A program made the position numbers and the translations under genes. From contig NW_024041262.1 of NCBI RefSeq assembly GCF_014851395.1, positions 14,033,252 to 14,097,251 on the forward strand: 64,000 nucleotides of DNA, read 5' to 3'. This document shows, in pieces, positions 20,461 to 32,022 of the stretch. Source of the stretch: Micropterus salmoides (taxonomy: Eukaryota > Chordata > Actinopteri > Centrarchiformes > Centrarchidae). Under the pieces are notes generated by a model. It did no database searches. It was not told where the DNA came from and saw only the letters and a program-made list of their open reading frames with translations. Numbering within the stretch: the first letter of the stretch is position 1; each line of letters starts with the position of its first letter.

Positions 20461-22985
20461 ACTGGGGTGTTTGCAAAGTTCAAGGTAGGAGGTAAAAGGT
20501 AGATTTATTCATAATTTTACAACACAGGGTTGTATAACAAGAAAATTAATACAATCAGGTTAAATGTTATAGATATTTTGTAGACACAAGGTGGTTTCTT
20601 ACTTTTGTTATCTAAAATGTCCCAGTAACACCACTTTTTGGTAATTATACTGGTTTTACAGAGTTGTCTCCAAAATCAACCTATCCAAAATAGCAACTTG
20701 TCTGTTGTTATCTTACTGTAGGACCATCACATTGCAGCCAGTGGGTCAGTGAAGGCAAGATGCTTCCATCAGCTACTCATAATGAAAAATAGCAAATAAA
20801 GCAATGGAGCAGTTGAGCCTAAAAACAGAAGGCAACCTGAGTTTCCTGAAACTTAAATCTGTATCTTTACATGCTGTCTAAATTTTGTTGATTTGGCCAT
20901 CACTCATACAAGATATGATGTTTCACTGAAGTGCAATTTAATTGGAAGAGTGCAGTAATTAATCATTATCTTAGTCACACTCCTCATCTCATAACATTTA
21001 ATGAACAGCTTCGCCAAGAACAAGCGTGCGTGATGAAAATGACTCACCAAATTGAGTAGAGATATGGCAGACCGACTTAACCAGGTAGAAAAATAATGTT
21101 GTTATCCTGAAGTTGCAGAGTGGCAAGGTGCAAATTAGATCCTGGCATTATTTTCAGGATTAAATATGAATAAACACTATTTTATGATTTTGTTTTTCTC
21201 TGTCATGTGATTGGGACAGGACAGAAGTATTTTTGTGGGAGTGGGATGGGACAGGAGAGAAAATCCACTCATGTGTCACCCTCTAGTGCAAATATTATGC
21301 ACCACAAAGGCAGATCACGTGTTTGTCAACAGTTGATTTAAAATCATACAATCAACAGTTTAACCAGTGTCACATGGTGCAAATCACATTGAAAGGGTGG
21401 ATGGTGTGAGCAAACATATCCAGTGGAAATATTTTGGCTAGATCTCAGGATGCAACTGCACCACTGAGATTGGAAACACATTATCAGTAGGTTTGTAGCA
21501 GCTGGCATAAGCCACAGCCAATCAAGTTACCTGTTTTCCTTTCCTTTCAAAACAACACAGTGTGTGCCATGGCAGTATGACAATTTCATGGTGAAAAGAA
21601 GAGCCCTGAACAGATCTGCCAAAACACTGACGTCTTTGTGCATGGGGTGCAAAAATAGCTAAGCACAAATACATGGCACCATAAATTAAATTAAACATGT
21701 GGGACCACTGTCTAAGAGGAACACTTTGCCCAATGTGGGAAGCAGTTCAGGCAAAGAGCCACACAGATGTTGCATCTACCAGTCAGTCCCTGATATGTAT
21801 AAAAACAAGTGGCCACCATGGCAATCCATACTCTTTGCATCATTGTGGCTGAGTGGTCTTTCACTGTGTGTCAGTGTGTGTCAGTGTCACCACAGCCACA
21901 CATGCATAATGTCAGAGAGAAAACTCAAAGCTATCATCTTTAAAAGGACAGAGCAGATCTTCACATAGCACCATGTCGCTTTGATGTGGTCTGAGCAAGC
22001 AGGCGACATGCACAAATCCCAGTAATCCTCGACACTAAAACTGTGCTGCACTGCTTGATCATCACTGACACACCCCCTACAGTGCCTCTCCTCCCACTAG
22101 GTGCAGTTGTTCTCTTCTCCCGTCAGGAGATGTGACATCACTACAAGAAACAGTCAGTGTCTATAATGGATTCTGCTTGTCAAGACTGGAAGCTCAAGCT
22201 ACAACAGGATGTTATATGTTCAGGTTTGGGAGAGAATCCAGCTTGAGAGTCGTAAAGGACAGAGTCCAGAGAGTGTTATTTTATGGGCCCAGATGTGTTG
22301 AATAAATCATTTTTCCCAGACCTAATTAAACACTTACTGCTTAGCCCTGTTAAGCTATTAACATCTGCTCTATCAAATGAACTAGGAAGGACTCCAGCAC
22401 TGGATGGATTCAATGATGGCAGACTCTGTAAATATAATGTTCTCTCTGATGTTCTTCCTTTCTCTCTGCTTGTCTGTCCTTTATTTTGTCTTCGTATCCA
22501 TCTCAGTGCTCTATTGAATTTTTTGTTTGATTTCATTGATGAATTAGTCCTTTACTGCTTCTGTTATCAAACATAATATGCATTAGAAAACCTATGTTGT
22601 CACCTTTGCTCATTACATTTTTGATTTTCACAGATTCTTATATGTAATACATGATTTTGCACAAATCAAAGTTCTGTATACTTCTTAATGTCCCATGTAC
22701 ACATTATTTCCCTTTTTTGCAATAAAGATTGAAGGTGGAAAAAAAGACAATGATTATTCCGACACCACATGAATGCACCATCAGTCTCCGCTCAGCCCTC
22801 CCTTTCCAAGCGGGCAGGAGAAGCTACGGCAGCTGACAAGCTCTGTCAGCTCTTGTGCTACATAATACGTGTGGGCCTCCACTTGTCCAAATTTCTCTTC
22901 TTTTCTTACTTCTAATAAGCCAGACGACAACTAATGCTACTGCTACTACTACTACTACTAATGTTATTTGTTGTTGTTCTTCTTC
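20460..22985. other. Intergenic, no gene seen
   Basis: Anonymous AT-rich sequence. At 22935-22995 there are short CTA/CTT/GTT triplet runs. Open frames such as 22283-22576 and 21699-21968 show no recognisable domain. Confidence 0.45.
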
Positions 22986-23034
22986 TTCTTGTATGTATTC
23001 AACATAGTGACAAAACACACTCTGTAGAGCAGTT

Positions 23035-23230
23035 TGTCCGTTTGGGCTACTGTAGTAACATGGCGGCGCAACATGGCAATGTCCATGTAAGGGAAAACCG
23101 CGATGTATGTAGATGGAAATAGCTCATTTTAAGGTAATAAAAACATAACAGTTTAAACTAGACGAGGACTTTAAAAATAGATCCTCCTGAATATTTCACA
23201 CTTTAACCTTAAAAGTTATTTCTCTACCAA
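23035..23230 (+). repeat. Dispersed fish repeat ('aacatggcggcgcaacatggc' type)
   Basis: The stretch beginning 'gtttgggctactgtagtaacatggcggcg' and continuing 'taaggtaataaaaacataacag' matches, from memory, a short interspersed repeat found widely in teleosts. It makes a spurious frame at 22934-23122 and is not coding. Confidence 0.45.
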
Positions 23231-23742
23231 AAAATACACTTTGAAAACACTTCTGATAAAGAGTCTATGGTCTAAATGAAGAAGAGAAAGAGGGTGACAA
23301 AGGAGGAGACATGGAACCTCTGTACTCACATGTGGATGAAAACAGCCTATTAAGACAGCAGTTTTTATGAGAAAAACACTGCAGTGTCTCTACTTCCTGT
23401 GGAGCAAAGCAAGTGGAGAGAGAATTTCACCTTTATGGATCAATAATATTATAAATTCTACCATGTTCCCTCGGTTAGGCGATGGCATCTTGAACCACCA
23501 GACTCTTTGGATTTTATACCTCATGCTGCACCACTTCTTATCTCCATAATAGCATTATCAGATATTTAGTTTGCCATTTACTAATTGTACAGACTCAGAT
23601 GAGCATTATTAATCTGTGAATCATCATTCTTTTTCCATTGTGTCATCTGTTGGGAACAACAAACCTCTCTTGTACTGGCGGTTTGTCTTGATAAGTTCAG
23701 GCCTACTGATCTTGGCTGCCATTCCCTGAGCTCAATAGGATT

Positions 23743-24030
23743 TGGTGTAATCCCACAGAGCAGAGCAGAGCAGATGGACACACAAGTAAGATCACAGTGG
23801 TATAGGGGCTATAATTGGCCTAGCCTTCTGCCTGCAAACCCCTTTTACTGGTAGTAATTTCAATCCTTTGATTATGTAATCAGATTTCAAATTAGAGTAG
23901 CCTCTGTTATTTTTTCTTTTCTTTTATGTTTTTACTAAACTTACAGTAACTATAATGTAATCCCACAGAGCAGATGGACGGACAGGTAGGTTCCCAGTCA
24001 TACAGGAGCACGAACTGGTCTGGCTCTTTG
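23743..24030 (+). repeat. Imperfect direct duplication of a roughly 85-bp segment
   Basis: The segment at about 23747-23835 (TGTAATCCCACAGAGCAGA, then GATGGACACACAAGTA, GGTATAGGGGC, TGGCCTAGCC) is repeated at about 23957-24035 (TGTAATCCCACAGAGCAGA, GATGGACGGACAGGTA, CATACAGGAGC, TGGTCTGGCT). The offset is about 210 bp. The first copy has an extra 'gcagagcaga' duplication. Confidence 0.75.
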
Positions 24031-24039
24031 CCTTTATCC

Positions 24040-26500
24040 ATCTCATATGAACTTTGTCATCAAATTACAAAATAAAGAAAGTCATTACGAGATGTGCTGT
24101 GATGTCATTGAGCGGATGGCTCTTTTACAGCGATCACATATTTTATTATCAAAAGATAAAGCCCTGAATAAAAACACTTCTGGTTGAGCTGCATTATTAT
24201 ATCTACAGTAGTCTGCTGCAAAGCACTTTGGGATTCTGCATCATTTCATCCTGGTAATCTCTCATGGTAATAATGAGAAACCTTTTGTCAATTTGCAGAT
24301 GACACATCTTAGTTAAGGAAGAGGAATGGCAACAACAGTGTGATTGATGAATTCAGGCAGAGATTTGTCTTAAACAAGGTACTATACTTCATAAGGCCTT
24401 CATAATTCTGTAATGTACTGAATTACTTGAAATACTTGTAGATGAGTCAAAAACTTTACTGTGTTACTGTGCGATGAAGCCAAATAGAGGTGGAAGTAAA
24501 GCTGGATGAATTGTCAAAACAGGTTGGGCAAAGGGTTACTGAATTAAAGTCCTCCTTCAATTTAGTTTAATTTTCTGTCCAGACTGGCTAATAGAGTAGA
24601 TACAATGTAAATGAAGTCAGTATTTACTATTCTTGTCTTCTAGCAGCCTATTTTTACGTATGCTGATATATTTCCATTTTTTTAAGTACCAATGTGTAGT
24701 TTAGGCAAGTACAATGACTCACAAAATAAATAATTCTTTGCAATTGCCTGGAAAGTAATCTCCTTTCAAAACAAACAGTAGACAGATCAGCAGGCTGAGA
24801 AAAAATCTTTATAATATGAAAACAGTGAGAGCTCCAGAGCTGGATTACACAAAAGTTTTCTAGAGAGGCTCATCAACCCATGCTGAAGATGTCTAATCAA
24901 CTTTTTACAGTCTTTGCAGGAGTCCAGTTTTGCTCCTTAAATCTACATATTCAAAGAAATTATTTTTAAAGGTGCTGACCGTGATGCTTCTTTAGCCAGC
25001 ATGTATTCTGCATTTCCCCCTGTGCCAATAGACTGATTACAATGTTTAACTATTTGTAGGAACAACATATTTCATAAAGGCTACCATTAAGGCAGTTATG
25101 AGAGACTTTTATTCAGAATGATTAGTCAAAACGTTGCAATAGATGTAGTATTACAGGTATTCTGGGCGTACATATTGGTAGCATGAGCTGTAGACATGCA
25201 GCTTTGGTGAACTGGGGTTACTTGTTTTTATTGGGAATACTTATTTGTCATGTATGGTGCAGAGTGTTGGAAAATAAAGTACTTTTACTCAAGCACTCTA
25301 CGTAAAGGGAGAATCCACTGACTTTACACAACAAAGCGGTTTACAGGTCTTGGGTAGTACTAATGCATATAAATTCTATAAAAACTTCTGTGGCTCCAGA
25401 GGGAGCTGCGCAGAATCTGGTAAATTGCGAGTGATGTGACTTAAGGCAGCATTGGTTGATGCTGAAAACTATGCGTTAAATGAAAAATGAAATGAAATGA
25501 AAAATGAAAAATCTTGGTGTGTGGTAGAGCTGAACCATTTGGAGAAAAAATTTAATTTCGCTTTTTGTGCCATATATTGCGATTACGATTCGATTTTTTT
25601 TTTTTATTGAAGTTTGTTAAGGTTCAATATTAAATGCCAGAGTTGTTTTTGACGGAAGCAGCATCAAGCAGCACAGTGCAGATGAACCAGGCAGGAAGTC
25701 AGACAAAGAACGGCATAGAGAAAGAAGTTTTGACAAGGAAAAAAGTATGCCTGGGAAAAAAAGACAATATCTCTGATTCTGCTGCAGCTAATCTAACTGT
25801 CCATCATGAATCCAACAATGTTAGGCTATAGCACAATTTAGAGTGTTAGAGCCTTCCTCTCACCCAATGAGAGGGCTCCAGACCCACATCTATAGATGTT
25901 ACCCTCATGTAAATTCACTGACCTCTTGTCTATGATACTCAACACTAGACTTTGCTATATGTGTTTGTTTATTCACTTATTCATGTGAGGTGTGTGCAAT
26001 GTCCAGTGTTTAGGATTACTGGTTTACTGTGTAGCTATTAAGATACCACAGCTGCATGTTCTGCATCGACACAACTGGAAAAAGAGTCAAATGGGTGGGG
26101 GATAACTTCAGCAGTTGTATAAGCATACAAGAAGCATACAGAATTGAGTGTGAGTTAATCTCACATAAATAGGGCTGCTTTACAGCTCCAAAGAATCAGG
26201 TTTATGTGTCCAAATGTGTAAATCTAACACATACCTCATCATGTTCTGCGTTTTCCTTACTGACATCTCTTCCACAGTGGCCACCAGTCTCGCCTGGTCA
26301 TGCAACACACTGCAAGCTGCAAGGTCCACCCTTTTTGCAAATGCATTGTGCACCTGTAGCAGTTTCATGGCACTAGGAAAATATACTGGAAGATAATCAG
26401 GTCATTTTCCCCCCTTGCTTTTTTAGATGCTAAAGAAAGCGAAGAAAACAGATGCCATATTTTTTAGGCGAGATTTGTATTTTGAAAAGATTTGTTTTAC
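24040..26500. other. Intergenic, repeats only
   Basis: Contains an (ATGAA)n-like run at 25478-25513 and a repeat fragment at about 25525-25610 ('gagctgaaccatttgg...attgcgattacgattcg'), which looks like part of a fish hAT or similar element. No exon seen. Confidence 0.45.
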
Positions 26501-26599
26501 CTTTGATAACTTTTTTTTTTTTTTACTGACTTTGAGTGTGAGAGGACACTGACGAGTTAAATTGTGATAAAACAGTGCTCGTTGTAATTCCCCCTCCGC

Positions 26600-27241
26600 C
26601 ATGTGGCGCGCAGGGCAGAGCAACCACCCCGGTAATCCGTGCGCTTTTTGCCGTGCACATAATTATATTACGGCGGTGCACTGATCGCTGCTGCTGCTCG
26701 CTGCTCCTGCGGTAAATGCACGGCTGCCTTACGACAAAACCTCCCTTTCTAACTCCGCATCGCCTCTCTTTCTCTTCCTCCAGCTAATGTCGCTAGGACT
26801 CTCTGTCTCCCCCTCCCTCCCTCTCTCTCTTTGTGCCTCTCTCTCTCTGGTTGAGAAAGCAAGGGGGAATACTAGAGGAGGTATACTGTTACCCTGTGTC
26901 TCTCCTACAGAGCTCGTAGTTACCTTGCAAGTCCCACACTGGGAACTTCAACTACAAGAGGACTAGAGAATATGCCACAACATATGCCTATCCTTTTTTC
27001 TGCGTGTGTGTTTGTGTGTGTGTGACTTGAAATTAAACTACTCCTTTTTTTAATTATTTCTTGTCAAAAAAAAAAAGAAGTGAGGTCGATCTTTTAGCCA
27101 GGCGGGTGGATGAGTTGTGTGGATGTTATTTCCTGGATTTTCTCTTCGAGCTGCTGTGTCGTACCGCGGCTCAAAGACGGCAACAGTGTGTGGAAAAGTA
27201 GATTTGTGTGTTAAACATATGGCTTCATCGAGGATAACACG
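26600..27241 (+). promoter_or_regulatory. Putative CpG/pyrimidine-rich promoter and first exon of a large gene
   Basis: Local CpG enrichment (26590-26740 and 27110-27200) stands out from AT-rich flanks. It is followed by a dense CT-rich block (26755-26860), typical of a TATA-less promoter and 5' UTR. A strong donor (AACACG|GTAAGT) lies at 27241/27242. The last ATG before it (27219) begins MASSRITR, but the C at -3 gives only a moderate context. It might be a start codon, an upstream ORF or irrelevant. An alternative internal acceptor is CTCTCCTACAG at about 26900-26910. If this joins the 61812 exon directly, the 27219 frame hits a stop, so exon 1 would be non-coding in that transcript. Confidence 0.5.
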
Positions 27242-28414
27242 GTAAGTCGCACAACGTCTCCCTCTTGAACCTGTATTATTTAGTAGAACACCTCTGCTCA
27301 GACTTACAGCATGCCTGCGTGGTTAGTTTAGTCACCCAAAGGCACCCATTGTATTGCATTTCTTTTATCCTCGTGTTGTATTATCCTTCCACTGTTTCTA
27401 GACCAACATAGGGCTGCATAGTTCAATTTCCTCTGCGTGGTCTATAGTCTTTTTTTGTTGTTAGAAATGAAGAAGTTTGTGTGCAGATAGAAAACGCTGA
27501 CCCTTCTTTTAAGTATAATGAAATATAAGGATAAGGATAAACTACAGCTGCTGACACATGCTTTGGAAAAACTGACAGTATCGACCACAGTAGTTTGAAT
27601 AGTTGGAGCAGCTTCCTCGTGTTTAAGGGTAAAAGGGATAATTCGCTGTCCGTGGTGCTGAATATGGCTGAGGAGGATTACTGCTGCTCGTTTAGTAAAT
27701 AGACGTCGACTTGAATTAATTGGAGACAACTCAGCACATTTATATGGAACATGCTGCTTTCATTTATCTCAGATCTTCTGGAGCTATTGGTTGGATGGAC
27801 GGTGAACATATCGATAAAGGGCGATTAAACATTAACTTAAATCCTTTTTACGGACCCCCCCCCCCCCCCCCCCCCCCCCCCGCTTTACGCTTGATATTGG
27901 ATTTTTCATGTGATATTAAGGTGATTAAACAGAGTGGTCGTGGATTAAAGTCTGTAACTGAGCAGCAAGTTAGCCTGTAATTGTAATCTTCTATCTGATC
28001 TGTGTGTAGGCTGCGTTTTCAACAAGTAGACAAGTGCAAGCGCTTATGAGCTGCTGTCTCAGGGTCCTGTCAAAAGCAGGTTACCTGAACTCGGATGTGT
28101 CTCGGATTATACAGACAGACAGAGAGAGAGAGTCATCCGATTACCTTGAACAACGCAAGCTGTTGCCCTCTCAGTCCAGAGCAGATAGTAAGGGGGAAAA
28201 GTCAAAGGTGACAAGAGGTGGGGCTGATGTAAAGTAGGTGTAACAGTTAGAAGGTGTTGCTGTTTGTTTTTTATTCAGATAGCCTGCCTTTATTATGGTC
28301 TTTATCCTGCTCTGGGTGTCAGCATGTGAACCCTTATATAATGTGAAGCTCAGTCATGTGTGAAAGTGGCTTGCAGCCAGGTCGTAAAATTCCGATGTTT
28401 TTTTTCATGCACCT
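27242..28414. other. Start of putative intron, with long C homopolymer
   Basis: No exon recognised. Includes the 37-base C run at 27855-27891, which creates a meaningless proline-rich frame at 27720-27980. Confidence 0.45.
27855..27891 (+). repeat. Poly(C) tract, 37 bases
   Basis: An uninterrupted run of 37 C. Runs of this length are uncommon in vertebrate DNA compared with poly(A). The complement can form G-quadruplexes and the C strand an i-motif. The exact length is prone to sequencing and assembly error. Confidence 0.95.
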
Positions 28415-29238
28415 AGGCGTCTCATACAGACGCACAAGGATTCAAGTTCCCTCATAACATGAGATCCACCAGGCTGCCAGAAAGCATATTTGCCGTTTCT
28501 AGTATGGCAAAGGCATGGTCCGCCCTACTCTCCCGCTGATTGGCTTAGCCTGACGTTTTTGCTGTTCTGCTGTGTACTGCAAATTCGTTCGAAATTGTTA
28601 AGCCTTAATAATTTCTTCTAAATGCAGTCCATTTGTTCACTGTAGGCCTATAGGTAGCAACACTGTGAAAGCGTCAAAGTTCTTAGACGAAAACACCGAC
28701 ATCACCCCAAAACAAGTTCACGAATAGTTAAATGTACACAGTGTAATGGAAACTACCGTTCGCCACTATCTGACAGGTCGCTGTGGGAGGGCCTTAACAA
28801 TCACAAGGTAGCCACGCCACATACCCCGATTATTTATTTACAATGGGACCATAATTTACTAAATGAACATCATGCTGTTTTTAAGAATAGTTTAAACAAG
28901 GGATTGTGAGCATAAACTCATTAGGAAAGTGTTTACTGTGGTAATAAATCATGTGAGAAGTAGGGTCATTTTCATATAGTCTTCTATACAATTGGATTTA
29001 ATTTTGTGCGGTGGAGTTGCCCCCTGCTGGCCACTTCCGCATTAGCTTCACTTTTCTGACCCAGTCGTTGCCACTAAACCTAACCAAACCTTTAAGTTAT
29101 CAGAGTCACATGACTGCTTACATACCGTGACTTGCTACTGCCTAACCAAGTAGTTTCTGAAGGGGTCTCAAACAGATGCTTTATCTTGGCTACCCTATCT
29201 TGAGATAGGCTACCCTTTAGCCCTTGTATGAGACGCCT
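28415..29238. mobile_element. Non-autonomous DNA transposon (MITE-like) with 14-bp terminal inverted repeats
   Basis: AGGCGTCTCATACA at 28415-28428 is exactly the reverse complement of TGTATGAGACGCCT at 29225-29238, enclosing 824 bp. Internal sequence such as 'agaagtagggtcattttcatatagtcttctatacaa' and 'gagttgccccctgctggcc' (28960-29030) matches, from memory, a common fish dispersed repeat. No transposase frame is present. No clear target-site duplication was found. Confidence 0.6.
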
Positions 29239-32022
29239 TCATAAACTACTTTGTTACGTACAAAGCGTAAGTAGCCTACTAGTGACAACACATGACTAAA
29301 TATTGCTGCTTTGTCTGTGTGTGGGTGTGATCGAGAATACTTACTGGATGTGCCATTGCTTCTCCACCTGTGTGGGTGGGTGGGATTGTGTGTGTGCGTG
29401 GTCTCGTGTACGTAAGCGCGTGCACATGTGTATGTGTGGAGAGGGGTCAGACATACAGAATGTGTTTTGTGAACCTGGGACCCGTCCACTCGTCACCTTG
29501 TCAAATCCTGTTAGTCACGTTGGATGACAGAAGCACCGGGACTTTGATTTAAATAACTGCTGTTAAATCCCTGGCTTTTCAATGGGAGATTGTCTGTGAA
29601 GGTTTCACTGTAGTAAAATATGTATTGGTTAATTAGCTAGTTATTAGTGCAGAAGAAATGTATATCAATCCTCCATTAAAAAAAGCCCCTTTTACTTTAT
29701 TTCTTCACCTGATCTTGAAAATAGAGAGTCTGGCTTTTTGACCCTTGCACTGATTGTACAACCTGGATAAAATCACCTAAAATGCCAATTAAATTAGCAA
29801 AACATGTGAATTTTACTTTGGCATCAAGTATTTTAATCAGTTCTGCAATGACTAAAATGTTTTTATGTAGTGTGTTAACCCAACTTTCCAAATGTTTTGA
29901 TATTTTAGTGCTGTTTGCACCTTAAACATAACATGCTCTCATTTGAAAATCCCTGGGATGCAAAGTGTATAGTTTAGAAGCAACCTGGATTACAAATTTT
30001 GTATTAAAACACAAAATAACTCCAATACACACTCAAAAAGGCTATGGTTTTAGAGTCAGACGTGGACACTCCATAGTGAGAGATTATTATGTGAATGTAA
30101 ATGTGGGAAAAATAAATTCATGCTTTTGTTGTGTTCTCAATCTGGATCCTTAAGACTCAAAGCCCTGCTGGTCTTGATTTCAGTCATCTGCTCACTGAAT
30201 GAAATACACATGGGATGCTAAATTATCTACCTGGCTGGGTGAAGCCTGCTAATCTGGTTCCCAAGGTTCCCAATTAGGAACCACTGCTTTAGTCACGCTG
30301 TTCCCAAATGTTTCTATTTTGCGTTAGTCTGTTATTTTGCAATAAATGCAGGATTTTCTAATGCTATAACACAAGAATGCTTTCAAGGTGGTGGCTCCTT
30401 GTGGCTTCAAATTGGACAGTTGTTCTACAGCATAATAGCGAACATGTATACAGAAAAATGACAGTAAGATCACCCCAAGCTATTAAAAATGAATTAAAAT
30501 TTATACAACGGTACCAAGATGTATTTCACAAATAAAATGCTGTGGGAAAGTATCAGATACAAATAGATGTAAATAACATGAAAGTGTACAATTTCACATT
30601 TTAAGCAATAATATGTTTGGGCTGCTAAAGCTATAGCTACCACCATCTAGCCTGGGTAGTCAGCTACAAGCCTACAGGAATATTGCTAGCTAAAAGCATA
30701 GTTAAATTCAGATGTTTTCGATGTTTAAATAAAATCATTTATATGGGTTTGGGTCCTCTGTGTTGAAGTAATGTCATTATAATATAATAGTATTCCTTTA
30801 TAATTATAGGCGGGATAGCCTGAATTATCTTATTACAATTGTATTGGGACTGGTGTGGTGTTGTTTCCTCACTTGTGCCAAGCAGGGCCACAGGCAGAGC
30901 TTAATAACTAGCCTGGTCTTCATAGAGGTTGGCATGTAGCCTTGCTCAAATTTCATTAAGATCACCTGGGGCTGTCCCGTTGACAATAGTGGAATAATTG
31001 ACAATGACTACATACACAATGAACATTTTCCCCTCCTGACAGTTGTCTGAAATGAACATCTCAGCCATAGTTTGGTCCCCAAAGACAAATGAAATAGCAT
31101 TAAGCAATGACACTGATTTGCTACTCCCCTCAGCCTAGATGCTGATATGCATCCATTCCTCTTGACATATATCAAATAGGACTTTTATGTAAGACAACTG
31201 CTCTCCTTGCATTATGATTTCTATTAAACATGACAGCAATAACTGTCTTAGAAACCAGAAAGACCTTCTAATTTGGTGTTGGTTTCCACACATTATTGTT
31301 GCAGATTGTTTTGGGATAGTCTTGTTTTATCCTAATCAGCAATGCTAGCAAAATCCAGAGGGCCTCTTCTTTTACTACCTCTTTTGATTTTCCAACAGAT
31401 CCCACTATACTCACAAAAGTTTTAAAGTCCTTATTATAACTTGATTTGCATTTCCTCACTCCCCACCTGTGATATTGGTGCTCTCACTGGATTTGGCCCC
31501 ATCCTCCCAGTGGCCAGACTAACTATTAGAAAGATGTCATATTGAATTAGCCACACTCATGTGAGCAAGGCTAACTATTCTCATTCCTGACAGATTGCAT
31601 GCTATGGCTGATTTCTTCAATTTCTGAAGGTAGAAGTGGACAATATGGACAAAATCACATGTTCTCTATCTAATCTTACTCTTCTTATTATGGTTTTGGC
31701 AAAAGTATGACCCACCTCCTATGCGTTGCAGTGGGACCCATTTTACAAAAAATGCAGTTGTTCCTGTGTGAATTTCTGACCCCCAATTGCAAGGGCTTAT
31801 AATTGTGTTCTTTTTGTTTAACTACACTCATAATTTTGAATGCTTCTTTCAAGATGTTCCAGACAGTGTTGTTGTACCTCTGCTGGAAGGTATATATTTA
31901 GCTTAATGCTCACAACAAGCTGTCATAGACCTGTCTTATTGAGTTAGTCAGGCCTCTGTGAACAAAACAAGCGGCTTCATGACTACAAACATAGTCTGTG
32001 GGTTTATGAACTTAGTTTAGGT
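29239..32022. other. Putative intron, no exon seen
   Basis: Anonymous. A TG-rich stretch at 29310-29450 produces overlapping spurious frames on both strands. No recognisable transposon protein. Confidence 0.45.

Noticed and set aside
27219..27241. MASSRITR as a definite coding first exon
   Set aside because: Initiation context is only moderate, and joining it to the only plausible downstream exon (61812) meets a stop at once. Kept only as part of a putative first exon.
27720..27980. Proline-rich small protein
   Set aside because: The proline run is the 37-base C homopolymer.
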